Source: Diogma glabrata (lineage: Eukaryota > Arthropoda > Insecta > Diptera > Cylindrotomidae). Taken from it: a stretch of 64,000 bases of DNA. The stretch is from assembly GCA_963693315.1 (NCBI GenBank), contig OY856188.1, forward strand, positions 96,427,876 to 96,491,875, in the 5' to 3' direction. Positions 23,733 through 36,000 of the stretch are shown in pieces; position 1 is the stretch's first letter; the number at the start of each line of letters is the position of its first letter. The translations under genes and the position numbers were made by a program. A model generated the notes under the pieces. It was given only the letters and a program-made list of their open reading frames with translations. It was not told the DNA's origin and searched no databases.

Positions 23733-25587
23733 TATACTAAACGTTGGCCTTGTAAATGTATTTTTACATTTACAGATTAATTACAAAACATTATTTTATT
23801 GAGAACTTATATACTTACCGTATATTTACGGGACAATTACATTAGGAATGTATTTATACTGTCAGATAATTTATTCAGTTTTCTTAAGTCAAAATTTTTT
23901 GTTTAATAAAAGATGTCTGTTTCCATCGTGCGATGATAAAGAAATTTATAGCCAGCTTTCAGTGATAGACAACTCAATATATTGGGCATTAGTTAATCGA
24001 ATCTTAAGTCTTAATTAATTTAAGAGTTACTTGTGATTTTAAAGTTTCGTGGATTTAATTTCTAGCCAAAGGATCCCCGAAAATTATTGCAAACACTTCA
24101 AAATATAAATATTATTTGAACGGGTAGTAGAAAGCTTTGGTATTATGAGCTAATACGTTGGTTAAAGTTTTCGAATTTGGATCACCTAATTCATATTTCA
24201 GTTACCTTTAACATTGACGGCCTTCCCATTCTTAATAGCAAAGAGAATTTTGGTCGATTTTATGTGTAACCGATCATTCGGAATTCGGAGACCATTTGCA
24301 TTTTATTGTGGTCCAACAATGCCAAGCTTAGAACACTTTGAGGCAAAATTTCATAAGATAATTACAAGATACATTTAAACTTATTATATTTAGATCTGGC
24401 CGAATCGCAATGCCAGGACTACATTTACTAATTTATTGTCATATGTAAATGTAAATAATTGTGTAAGTTTAAATGTACATAGTCTCCCACCCCCCGTTTA
24501 TGTAAAAAACAATTGGACATATATCTCATGCACTTATGAGGATTGCTTGTACCAAATAAAAAATAAATGTCACTTTTGTTTATTTCACAAATGTCAAAAG
24601 TTGTAAAAGGATTTATACAAAGCTTTTACAAAACATATACAAGTAAATATTTGTAAAAGGAAGGTGTAAATGTAAATGCACAACAACGAGGCTAATACTA
24701 AACGTTTACATAATTTATACATGTAAACTCTTTGAATTGGAAGTTGTAATTGTATGATTATGTTTACAGATCAAACACATAGCGTTTACATTACGTTAAC
24801 ATGTTAACATTTTAAATATGGAAGTGTAAATGTAAATAAAATGTAAATGTATATATTCTGTGCACTCTCTGTATATCTACATAGGGTTAACTTGTATTTG
24901 AAAGCTTACAATTGAAAACTCAGCCATTTTTATGCAAAATTAATATTTGACTGTATTTAAAAAAAATAACAAAATACATTTAATGAAACTTTATTGGGTT
25001 TCATAATTTATGTTATAAGTATTTTAGAAAAACTTAAATTTATGAAAATAATAAAACAAATTTTATATAATTTTATCTCTCTAAAATAAATTGACATATA
25101 AAATTTTTTTTAAAATTATATTTAATAATATATTATTTTTATGGCGCATTATTAACTTAAAAGTATTTCCAAAATTTAATCGAAATTTTATTATTCGTTT
25201 GTAAATTTTGACATCCAACTGTACAAAATTAGTTATGCCAAAATATAATATTTGCATTTTATAAACATAAAATATATTATTGTATTTGTATATTTATTTA
25301 TATTTTTTGTTTACAAAAATCATCCGAAACTTTGTATTAAAGTATGAGATTGTAACTTTTTTGTAAGTAATCCGTAGTGATAAAAATCGCATACATTTTG
25401 CTTTCTATAACACTACGTACGTGTTTGTAACCATACGTAATTCTTACGCAAATTGATATCCGTAAACGTTCAGTAAAAGCCAAAATTATTCCCCAAAATG
25501 ATTACGAAACACTTACTGAACGTTTACTGTACAGTTACCACTGTAACTTTACGATTACAGAGTAAATGTACTGTAACAAATTTGTAA
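23733..25587. other. Non-coding stretch rich in GTAAATG motifs
   Basis: Many dispersed copies of GTAAATGTAAAT, GTTTACAT and ACAGTAAACGTT occur on both strands, densest at 24420-24870 and 25420-25590, with short hairpins such as TGTAAATG facing CATTTACA near 23751-23776. This pattern suits subterminal repeats of a DNA transposon. No protein similarity. Confidence 0.45.
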
Positions 25588-25606
25588 ACAAAATTTGTTA
25601 CTTGGG

Positions 25607-25959
25607 TTATTTCCTAAAGTAAAATGTTAAATAAAACCAGCCATGTTATAATATATAAAAACTTTTTATTTTTCTATTCTTTTGTTTATTAGTTTCTTTT
25701 CTCCTAGTTTCTTATTTAAACAAACACAATAATTTTCAAACAAAAACATGAACAAACTGAACTGAAAAATATGAACAAGAAAAATTGATCACGCCGTGGT
25801 TGATTTAAATAATGATAATTGTTACGTTTTTTAAAATAAATTGACAATTTTACATTGGTTAATAAAATAACAAGGTTCGTATTAGACGCAAAATCAAACA
25901 AGCTTTGTAGTTGATTCTGCCAACGTTTTTTTTTGGTGTACATTCTACCATTATCTACA
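25607..25959. other. Short AT-rich spacer
   Basis: Sequence between the possible 6-kb element and the LINE fragment. Nothing recognisable is encoded; A/T-rich tracts only. Confidence 0.45.
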
Positions 25960-27240
25960 TCATAAAAATGCTACCACTATCTGTGAGTGAGTGCTCTTTG
26001 TGTGATATAGTAGTTGATATGGCGTAGCCCTAGGGCGAGGTTTTCTGCCTCTCACCAAGTTTTGCTGAAGCCAGGGTTCCTGTATCAGTGTAAGCCCAAG
26101 CTGTTTCTAGTAAATGTCTTGGCCACCTCAGCTGTTGATGTTATGCCGTGGTGAACATTCACTCGCGCTCCTGCTCAAATTAGATGTTGTTGGATGGGGT
26201 GTATCTGCCTTTTCATCCATCAACAATCTCTCCTCCGCTTCGGCCTCTATCTTCTTGAAGCTACTACAATCACAACCATATTTTCCACCTCACTGATTAT
26301 TGTTAAGGTTGCGGCTACCTAATTGGGCGGTGTTGGTATTTGAGGTACTTCTTCCAAGATGCCATCAATTAATAATAAAGTCAGGAGCAGGCTTGTGCCC
26401 TCATCCCGACTTCCAGACCACTTCCAATGTTTAACAAATAAGCCGACGGGTTCATTTCTAGCAGCGTGAAAAATTTACCTTTTTTTCAGTATTCCTTGGG
26501 AGCAATACGGTAACTTTGTGAAGAACTGAAATAGCATCTCCCATGTTCGTTACCAGTGAGTGTGTACTGACTTCCACTTTAGGTTGAACAGATAAGAGCA
26601 TGCTTTATCATCTGCTCGTGGTCACACTCCTAAACCGAATACTGTGATCAACCCATTCTACCGCCAGTTGATTCACAAACCCTACTTTGATTAATCCCAG
26701 CTTGCATACTCAAAGCATCTTTTGGGGTTAATCTTCAGTCAGAATAGCTCCTTAGTCGCTCTAATTACATCAGCATAAGTGGTGATCAGCCCGAGATGAT
26801 GTTGTTCCCCCTCTCATAATAGATGGCTGACCTGGGCTTCTTCACCGGACTTTTGCTACCATCTTTAAAGATTTTCCCTCCGTTTCAGAGCCTTCCAGAG
26901 ACATTCCCTTCGCGAGGAATCTCAAGTACCACCTACGACCAGCTCTGCAGTCTCCACCAAGTCCCCGTCTCAGTGCTTTATTCAGCGCTCCAGTCTGGCT
27001 TAAAACTAGTAGAGGTGGACCTCTATGCACTCTACTCCTTGTCCTGTTTTTGGCATTGTGCTCACCACCATGCAATGTAAGATACACATGCCTTTTTGCA
27101 AGCCAAAAAACATCGTGGCAGCAGTCTTTCGAAGTGGTTACATTCGGAACTGGATTTTTTGAATGGATCTCCAGCGTGACTGATCCTCCGCTCGTGTCGC
27201 ATAACACTCTTGATACAGTCGATTTGCTGGCTTCAATCTG
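25960..27240 (-). pseudogene. R1-like non-LTR relic: ORF1 and start of endonuclease
   Basis: Near the 3' limit the minus strand reads VNVHHGITSTAEVAKTFT (about 26110-26165), and in the next frame LTLIQEPWLQQNLVRGRKPR (26040-26100). This is the N-terminus of ORF2 in R1/jockey-type LINEs: N-x-HH-x-x-x-A-x-A-E-L, then LIQEPW with the metal-binding Glu. Upstream (26300-27240) is ORF1-like sequence with PVKKPRSAI and YADVIRATKEL, resembling the middle of R1 gag proteins, followed by degraded sequence where CCHC fingers are expected. GC content is clearly higher than the flanks. It ends about 40 codons into the endonuclease, which continues, in the same orientation, at 18715. Confidence 0.7.
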
Positions 27241-27621
27241 ATTTCATTCAATTCAGCACCAACTTATCAGCTTGCTTACAATATAAAAATCTTAACAAGA
27301 AGACAAAAACATGAGGATGTCATGATCATGAATATAGTTTTCGTTACAGAAAAGCAGTTGGTGAATAAAACATTTGTTGTTTATCGTCTATAGTAACTCG
27401 ATTAATTTGGGACAACTGATTTTTCATATTAATAAATTCATCGTAAGTCGGTGTTGACTCTTTCGGTTCGGCAGTGAGCTGTATATAATATTTTGATGAA
27501 AAAAATAAAAACTTGTAGCGTCAACATTTTGGTCCTTCAAGCTGGATTCGTGGGTAATACTATTTCCGGGTTGCAACTCAATTTGCAAAGTAGCCTGTAA
27601 TTCAATCAAACAACTAAGAGC
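27241..27621 (+). other. Upstream region of the BEL/Pao relic
   Basis: The end of the region (about 27528-27560) reads TTTTGGTCCTTCAAGCTGGA. This resembles the post-LTR leader that precedes gag in many BEL/Pao elements (recalled family feature). The LTR itself should lie to the left, but I could not fix its limits, and I found no second copy downstream. Confidence 0.4.
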
Positions 27622-28720
27622 ATGACTGAGCTGAAACTTCATAGGAAACAGTGTGCCGCACTGTTCAAGGGTCAGTTAACCATTTTTAAGTCACAAGTTC
27701 CAGCTGATGCGTTATTTTGGGTGGTCGAAGTTTTTCTTCGTCGCCTTTAATCTGTGTATGTATAACAAGTATGAAATAATTCAAGCAAAATTGGAGATCA
27801 CAGATGATTGTGCTTCTAGTGATGGTTCCACATTTAAAGAAGAGTATAGTGAGGTGGATTTTAGATTGAGGGACAAATTGCATTATATTAAACAATCTGA
27901 GCAGAATTCTCTTTCTACATCGTTTCACAATCCATCACAGGACGAGCTTAGTTCTAATAGTAACTTGTCGTTGGGAGTTAGACTTCCAGAAATTACATTG
28001 CCAGTCTTCAGTGATTTGGAGTCTAAGCGGTTGTTCTCTCGAGACATTTTTTAGACTTTATTCACCCTAAAGCTTTGATTAAAACCGTAAAGTTTCTGTA
28101 TTTAATTGCAAATGTCCAAGAAAGGTCTGCTTTTGCAGTGATCGAAAGCCTCCCAATAACTGCGGTCAACTACAACGTAGCGTTGATAAGTACAACAACA
28201 CAACGTCTATTTAACGACATCTCGACACTGTATAAACCCGGAACTCCTCAACCACTTCGTTAAAGTTCTCCAAATATTTATAGAGAAAGTTTTAAACACG
28301 ACAACGCGTTAAATTCTTTTAAAGTAGCTGTGTCGGAGTGGGATCTGATTCTGGTCCATCATCTTTCAAAACGACTAGACAGTCTATAGAGGTCATGTGG
28401 TAAAACACACCAAATCAAACAATGCAATTCCGTTTGATGTTTTGATTTAACTGTTGCATAACCGAGTCAGAATGCTCGAAACCCTAGCTTCCACTTCAGT
28501 CCTTGCGCAGTCTTGATTGCACAAATCATACAAAGTATCTTTAAATGTAGCTCACATACCACCGTCAACTTTCACCGAAAAAAATGAAGTTCTTATTCGG
28601 GATATCACTTGCTTGCTCATTGCCCAAAATTCTCCAGCAGAAAGTTTGCTGTGAGATCTAGATATGATTTTATCAAGAATCGAAGACTCTGTGGGAATTT
28701 TCTACGAGATCGTCATGCTC
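27622..28720 (+). pseudogene. BEL/Pao gag relic
   Basis: An ATG at 27622 opens MTELKLHRKQCAALFKGQLT, the gag N-terminus of BEL/Pao elements. A frameshift follows, then YNKYEIIQAKLEITDDCASS and, near 27990-28020, LPEITLPVFSDLES, the L-P-x-I-x-LP-x-FSG block. Then come KFLYLIANVQERSAFAVIES and LPITAVNYNVAL (28090-28180) and YRESFKHDNALNSF. About 28620-28720 reads CPKFSSRKFAVRSRYDFIKN followed by RRLCGNFLRDRH. This is the gag zinc knuckle, whose second CxxC is damaged (C-G-N-F). All domains are in order on the plus strand but spread over several frames. The product would have been the particle-forming protein of an LTR retrotransposon. Confidence 0.85.
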
Positions 28721-28759
28721 TCATTGAATATCGTGCCTCCAGTAGTAGCTAACTGTTTT

Positions 28760-29175
28760 GATCATCAATCAGTCATTATAAATTTGCCACCCATTGAAGA
28801 TTATAATGATGTGACCTGCGGTGCGTCAACAAATTTTAAAAGCTCATTAGAAACATCACACACGTTGTCTAGAAACATCATTAGTTCGAGCATCTGTTCA
28901 TGATGGTATTCAAATTCTTTTCAGATTGCGGATATTGCGAAGATGTACCTTCAGATCGGAATTCGAGAAGATCAGCAAGACTTTCAGAGACTGTTTTGGC
29001 GTATGGACCTTTCAGAAAGTCTTACATACATATGGTACCTCAAGTGCTCCATTGTCCACTCGGACGCTACAACCCCACAACCCCGGCTCGCGGGGTTTTG
29101 AATTACGTAAATTTGTTTCAAATATGGAGCAATTAACATCAGGCGAGCAAGACTCTTCAACAGTCACCATTTAAT
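28760..29175 (+). pseudogene. BEL/Pao reverse transcriptase relic
   Basis: In frame at 28924-28990 the sequence reads QIADIAKMYLQIGIREDQQD, then FQRLFWRMD. This is the RT palm start, A-D-I-x-K-M-Y-x-Q-I with the first catalytic Asp, and the QR-x-LWR block of the BEL/Pao family. After a one-base shift the next block reads HTYGTSSAPLSTRTLQ (29025-29075), RT motif B (YG-x-x-SAPF-A-RTL). The Y-x-DD box is not visible and protease is not recognisable. Upstream, LETSHTLSRNIISSS fits the segment before palm. Confidence 0.85.
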
Positions 29176-29239
29176 TGGGGGTCATATTTAACACGAAAAC
29201 TGACCAGTTTGAAAAGCATTTTGGCGTTCCCTACAATGC

Positions 29240-29620
29240 TTCTTTGTGTATCAAGCGCACGTTACTATCCGAACTATGCCGGACATTTTTGGTATTTGTG
29301 CTACAATTGTCGTCACTAGAAAATTAACTATGCAAGCCATTTTGAAGATTCAAACTGTGGGTATCTGTATCAAATACAAACAGGAATTGATAACTTTACG
29401 CCGATTGAGTTGCATAAGCAGATTGAGTTGCATGGATTTTGCGATGCCTCCGAACAAGGTTGGTCCGGCGTCCACAGTCAGTAAATTTACACAAAAATCC
29501 TTATTTTCCATAAACGGTCAAAATTACATCATCAGTCTTAAGATTCAAAAATACGACCGATGCATTTGGTTTTCAGAACTAAACGCATATTTGAATTGTT
29601 CTCAAAAAAGTATTGTTTGA
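29240..29620 (+). pseudogene. BEL/Pao post-RT and RNase H relic
   Basis: The frame beginning about 29270 contains DIFGICATIVVTRKLTMQAI, matching F-DPLG-x-x-x-P-x-x-x-x-K-x-x-MQ of the connection region. At 29424-29480 a second frame reads ELHGFCDASEQGWSGVHSQ, the RNase H entry block of BEL/Pao elements with its catalytic Asp (F-C-D-A-S). No integrase is visible after 29620. The piece completes a plus-strand element that starts at 27622. Confidence 0.83.
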
Positions 29621-31890
29621 TGTTTTTTATCGGTTTTGAGCACACATAGTTTTAGGAGTTGTAATTTTTTTATTGTTACAGATATATCAAATATTTTAAA
29701 AGATACATCTATTAAATTAATCAAACAAATATATCCAATTTTCTTTTTACGACCAAGCCACTTCTTCATCAATATCCATTATTATTATTCAAGTACTATT
29801 TCATTCAAGTTTTTAATTTGATTTTAATCAAACCATCAAAAAAGAAAAATTTGATACAAGAGTTGTGTACTAGAATTTTACAATGACAATAATACATCTG
29901 TCGAATGATAAAACTGTCATACGGTTCGATGCGAAATCAAAATTATTGGGGGTGAGATTGATGTGTGAATTCAACAATCGTTGTTTTCGGGTTGAAAACT
30001 TAAATTAAATTCAATCAAATTTATTTCCATTCAAGTTAAACAAAATAAATAATAAATCAAAAGACCATGAATCCGTGTTTTGATTTCTGATATTATTATT
30101 TTGTGGTGGTCATTCAAAGAATACACCTGGAGAAACGGATTTCAAGGGTTGTTTGTTTCGTTTTTTTATTTTCTGTATTTAATTTTTATTTAAACAAAAA
30201 ATCACGATAAATAATAATAACAATTATATTAGCGGTTTTTTCAACGAAAATTTTGATTATTTTTTTTTATTCTCATGATCACATAAAATACAGTTCTAGT
30301 GTGTGACAATTTATTTGTGGTTTTGATTTTTTTGGTGTCTTAAAAGCACCTGCTTTCATTTAATTCTATATATTTAATTCTATATTATAACGAAATTTCC
30401 TCCAGAAGATGATTGTTTTTGAATTTTGTATGTAGTGAAAATGTCAAAACATAAAAAAACATTAATATAAATTAAGGGTGGTTTACCGATTATTATTATG
30501 TTAAAAACAAAATTCGAAATTTTTGTATGAGATAATGTGTGGGAATTTCCTGAAATCATATCAAAAAATACTTTAACAAAATTTCCATGTAGTTTCTCCT
30601 TATTGTTTCATTTAAAGTTAATTAAATCAAACACGCAATCATGTTTTAAGTTAAACAACAACTGAAAATCAATTTTTTTTTATTAATTAGTGGATCTTAA
30701 TAAACCTGGGAAATCAAAATAGTAAAAATAAAAAATATATTTAAAACCAGGGAAAAGTTTTATTTTGTCTTTTGCCTTCAACCCCTTTTTTGACATTATA
30801 ATTTTGTATTTTGAATTTTGATTTCCGTTAATTTTTCAATATTTTACAATTGTTTTTTTTTTGTTTGAAATGATTATGGAAACTAAAAGTGAAATAATTC
30901 AACAAAACGATTTTTTTTGTAGGCGGAAGTGGACAGTTAATAATGCGAAACCAAATTTTAGCTTTAGAGCTATATACTTGGGAAATTTCCTTATAAATCA
31001 TTTTTGTTAAATGCATCTTGTTTTTTGGAGAATTCAGTAGCTAAAAATGGTAGATGAAACAGAAATTAATAACTAGACAGCATCTTGTGTTCAAATATGA
31101 AGTGCTCAACTGATATTCCTTTCTTATGGCGAAAGCGGTTTTTTTAATTTCAGACAAAGTTATAACATAAAATACCGAACGGTTGAACATGAAACTGGAA
31201 TTTGATCAAATATTAAATATAAAGAATGGCAAGATTTTAATTAATAAATATAAACACAAAGTTCGGCATCGCCAAATTACTCAGAACTTAAAAACAAAGA
31301 AATGATGATATAGGATAGGATAATAAGGTTTGTCAAAAAGTAATATTGTTGGTAATCACAAAACAACATCTATTAATTTTTTTGAGGATTTTGTGAGCAA
31401 CTAAACTGAAGCAAGTAAGGAAATATTTTGAATTTTTAAATTCAAAGGTATGGTTGAAAATTTCTCAGATAAAAACTCCATTTCTCATTTATGTGTTTCG
31501 GTTGAATTCCAACTCTCCTCAACAGTGCCGTGTTCCATGTAAAGATAACAAAATGTTTTGATTCCACCAAAAGTTTTTTGTCTTGCAAATGTGATATATT
31601 TTAAAAAAATGATTTGTGCTTTACACAAAAAACATCTGTGTATTAAAGTTGGTCACGTTTTTCTATTTTTAACAAAGCATGCACATTGTACATCGATTTA
31701 TCTCCACCAAATTATCTATTCTTTTATTCGACAAAATCCTATAATTTTCTTTTAAAACTCAGAATTAGCTATTCAAAATTAAAACCTAACTAAATTCTAA
31801 CAAACAGCTTGAAAGTTAAAACTTAACTAACATATAGCTCAATTTCGTTTTACACAATCATTTAATTTTTTTTAAAGATTTCCATTTATC
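29621..31890. other. Long stretch without a recognised gene
   Basis: AT-rich sequence with homopolymer tracts and no repeat or protein I can name. Short open frames at 30828-31016 and 31558-31755 have AT-driven composition only. Confidence 0.5.
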
Positions 31891-31899
31891 TTAGTTGCT

Positions 31900-32229
31900 T
31901 ACGTCAACCCATACAAGAATATCTGCTGTGTACAAAAAAAATAAATGAAACAGACAGAGAAAAATCACTCACATAAACAGCCTCATACTAACAAATTCAA
32001 ACGTAGAGTTCTTCACAATTTAACCAATTATTAATATTGCGTACATATTTCATTTATAACAATGCAAAATAAAGCACCTTAATGTGATATCAACATCAAC
32101 GCATCTGCGCAGAATCAATCTACTTTATTGTGGTATCTGTTTAACAAAAACAAATATGTTTGTTACAAATTAAAATGAAATAAAGAAAAGATGTAATATG
32201 ATAAACTAAAATATGGATATATTTATGCA
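31900..32229 (+). repeat. Ty3/gypsy LTR copy c (3' part)
   Basis: Shared blocks with copies b and d are GAAACAGACAGAGAAA, ATATCAACATCAACGCATCT and the end ATGCA followed by GTGGAAC (32225-32235). The leader and a start codon in the family context follow: AGAAAATGTCTAATGAATAG at 32362. The 5' limit is not resolved. Confidence 0.55.
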
Positions 32230-33060
32230 GTGGAACATTGTATACGATCAGATATTATTTATGAAGCGAATCACATATTATTTTATAATAAGAAGTGAAT
32301 GTACAATGTACATATGATTATTTTAAGGAGTTTATATGTTTTAGATTTTAGAAGTCGAAAAGAAAATGTCTAATGAATAGATTTCTTTAGTCGTTACAAC
32401 CCCAAACGAGACAAATGAGTTCTATAGAAATACGAGATAGAGAACGCTGTACTGTTTTAAAGCTTGGTTAGGTTTTTGTTAAGGTTATATCGGTCGCGAC
32501 GGTTCTTGAAAATGTTTGTTACAAATACTGAAATGGCACTAGAGACAGTGCAAAGATTTCGATGAAGTCGTATTTTAGAACAGTAATGGTGCATGCTTCT
32601 TACACCTGCTTGTTTATTTGGGTTTGCTTCAGCTATCCAAGAACATCACTTAATTTTAGTCCGTGGTAACAAAAATTTATATTGTGTGAGTTTGTGTTAT
32701 CAAAAATAAATTATTTAAAAGACCCATGCCATTTTATACCGAGAACTTCAACCTTAGCAAAGAGATGCGGATCATCCTTGACCGATAGTAGAGCAGATAA
32801 AAAGAATGTTTGTAATGACTAATGGATCTTTCTATATTGTTTCAATCTGTTCAGTGAAGTTAGACCATTCGCTGTCTGTGAACGTGTTGTAAGTTTCGTG
32901 ATATCACCTGCTGAAACTGACACTTGGAACACGGCCTTTTAGTTTCAAATCATTTTAGAGCACAGTTTTTACTCAAAAGATGTTTACATGTAATGGACAC
33001 TATGGCTCGCGATGTCGTAAATTCTTCTTAACAGATAAAATACAATCCTTGGCGTTCAAA
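32230..33060. other. Leader and degraded internal part of gypsy copy c
   Basis: The gag start (ATG at 32366) is stopped after four codons. Beyond it the plus strand shows no gag. On the minus strand, 32880-32960 gives RPCSKCQFQQVISR, weakly like the C-x-x-C of a gypsy integrase zinc domain, but orientation opposite to the LTR argues for a separate insertion or coincidence. Confidence 0.35.
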
Positions 33061-36000
33061 GTCTAAGAAAGAGGTTTTCAGATTGTATTGGTTTAAAATG
33101 CCAAACTTATTCCAAACAAAGGATTCACAAAAAAATGAAGAAGAAAATATTTATGTCTCGATTCGTGAAAAAGGTAATCAACAGTGGGGAAAAAAATGTT
33201 CTGCAGAAATGCATGTAAGGTGTGGAACGTATACAGAAACTCAGACAAACAAAACTAAAGTAAAATAAACTTCAATCTGGTTAATCCCACCACGGAAAAA
33301 AAATACGCTAAAAAATATTTCCACGTATAAAAAAAATACGACAAACCGAAATTGCTGATTGTGTTATCAGTAATTCTGAATATGACTTATAAATATTTTT
33401 AAATAATTTTTAAATGTTTGTTCAATTTCAAATAAATTGGGACATGTACACATTTGTTAAAAAACAGATTTTGATGCACTTTGATACATTTCCTGATATA
33501 GTCGGAAAATTAAATTATTGAAAAGCGCTCTCGTGCAAAATGCGCTGAATATTCAAACTTTTGAAAATACCAGATATGAGAGAGAGACTTATGTGGCAAA
33601 TATATGATGAATTTATATCGAGGTCCATAATACATAAAAGTTCAATTGGATATGATTTAAATTAATAATTAAATAATTAACATTCGTCACCTTTCGTTTG
33701 GCATTCGCATTTTATTAGCTAAGGAATTAAACAAAAAAGTTATAGCAATACAGAATATCTCACTACATAGAGGTAACGTGGGTGCTACACCGGCTAAGTG
33801 AATAATGAGAATGAAAACTGCCGTCGTCGTAATACAAAAGGATATAACAGCAACCATAATCTAGTTAGAAGTTGGTGACGTATACCAATTCAAAAGAAGC
33901 AACACCTTGTATATAGAATGCAACGATAGTCACATCAGACTTAGTATTATATGTGTTTTGTCCTTTTTTATTTTTTTTAATATTTATTTACATTAGAATC
34001 AAATTAGGTATATGTCGTTAAAATAAAAAAAGAGCCACGTTGTCTTGAAAGAAAACTAGCTCCTACACCTTAAAAGTTCTATACTGTTTTTGGAATTCAT
34101 TTTTCTGATCTCACACCAATTATATTTTTGTTGCGATGAAAGAATTTAACCAAATTGAAAATCCTGGAATGCTGACGCTACTTTACGATAATAGCTAGGT
34201 GTGAAAGCCCGATCGAGTGCAACAAATTCGTACTGAAAGAAAAAAATTGATCATTTGGTTGGAACAATGATTATTCGATTATTATTCACAATGATGTCAC
34301 ATTAAGTTGTTGTTGTTTTTAAATTTGAATTTTTGAAGATGAAACAACCGAATTTGAGGTTATTGTGACAGAAACATTTATAACATATTTCGTAACGATT
34401 TTAAATTACAATCTAATATCTTATTATCAATCAATAAATTGATATAAATGTGATTGAGATCAAAAGAAAGGAGAAATTCACTCTCAATTAATATTATAAA
34501 ATTAATTGTACAAATTAAGAATATTATAAATTAGTCTTGTGTAAGCCTTTGGCTAGTTAATACATTGGAAATCATAAATAATGATATCAAAATTATAAAA
34601 TAAAGTAATTAAATTTAATATAAAGTTCTGTAAATTTATAAATAGTGCACAAACTATTATAACCTAAACCACTATACATTCGGTTGGCCCAAAAGAGGTG
34701 GTAGTGACCGAAGTTTTTTTTTTAGCGAAAGCCAAACATTTTAATTTAAGATGTAATTCGTGGTCAGGATGATCAACACTAAACCCAACCAAATAAAAAA
34801 TACGTCTTTGTTTAAAACTAAATGAATTAAAGTGTTTAGTAATGATAACAGGGTGGTCGTGAGTATTTCTGGAAATTCAAATCCGTTAATTTGAAATCAA
34901 ATTGCAAGAGGACGGCTCGTTCTATATATATATATGGTTTTATGTATGTTGGAGAGGAAATTCACTGGAGTTTCGTAAAACATGGTGCTGATCCTGTGGT
35001 TTAAGCATTTTTAAAAAACAAAAGCTCTAAATTTTGGCATCTTTTAGGGTAAGGTTGGAACATTCCTATTGTGAAAAAACTAAGTATGGATCCAATCAAA
35101 AATAGTCTGGTTCAAATTTCGAATTTTATCAGTTGCTAGATAGACCTCCCACTACTTTATTCAATATGCTCATAGCGTTAATGAAACAGGTTTTAAACAT
35201 TGACAGAGTTTTTGATATATTTGTTAGCAAAATGAAGTTTGACGTTTTCAAAATCAGTAGTTGTAAAATTTAATACCTTTTACCAACATAAATTTCTTTA
35301 CTTTCCATCAAACATAAGTACCAACAATTCAAAATGGTAATTGTTCAAATATAAATATACATATTCAGTCAAATGATATAACTTATAACCCTGCTATTCT
35401 AATTTACATTAATATTAAACCAAATTTCATTACATTTCGTTTTTAACGACTAAAAACATTAAGCTACAAATCAATCAACTTTGAAGTTCGAAACTGTTAC
35501 ACAAACCATAAATATTTCCAATAACACAAAAATAACTTAACATGTTTTTTCTGTTCCTGTACAGCATAATCATACTTTATGCAGACAAGAAAAAAAAACA
35601 TTTAACATTAAATAAAATAAATATCTACCATAATTTCACATTTAATATTCTTCTTCTTGATTTAGGATCCCATAAATTTTGTATTTATTTTTTTCCAGCA
35701 CATTTTTATGGCTTCAAATAAGAGTAAATGTATATGAGCACTAAAATGAAACAAAAGAGTAAAAAAAGTTTTTCTTGCTGGCAAAATACTTTAAAATATT
35801 TAATAATAATAATAATATCACACCATGAATTTCTAATTACAAATTGACAAAAAAAAAACAAAGATATCCTTCCACTCTCATGACCATATCCTTTGAATTT
35901 TAATAGCCAACAATTAACCATTTTCCTACTAATAGTTTTATATGTAAATTATAGAAAAGTTTACGTTTTTCTTCTTCGCTTGTCTTTTAATGGTTTTAAT

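Larger units (their letters stand above)
19595..25606. mobile_element. Possible 6-kb DNA element with CCCAAGTAACA ends
   Basis: The left end CCCAAGTAACATTTTGT (19595-19611) is mirrored by ACAAAATTTGTTACTTGGG (25588-25606), about 15 paired bases outermost. Flanks read AATT before and TTAT after, so a 2-bp TT duplication is possible but weak. The right subterminal 600 bp and the 23.7-24.9 kb part are rich in GTAAA/TTTAC motifs, as expected of clustered subterminal repeats. There is no transposase of its own; it contains the 623-bp palindrome and hAT 2. It separates two halves of an R1-like LINE. The end match could be coincidental or belong to two smaller elements of one family. Confidence 0.38.

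Noticed and set aside
26842..27207. 121-codon minus-strand frame beginning MLCDTSGGSV
   Set aside because: It lies in the R1-like ORF1 region but shows no gag-type similarity in that frame; probably an out-of-frame reading of the LINE.
32880..32960. Minus-strand C-x-x-C piece resembling a gypsy integrase zinc domain
   Set aside because: Too short and opposite in orientation to the adjacent LTR; kept only as a remark.
34680..34715. CGGTTGGCCCAAAAG, resembling a mariner terminal repeat
   Set aside because: No matching inverted end, no TA pair at a plausible distance and no transposase nearby.
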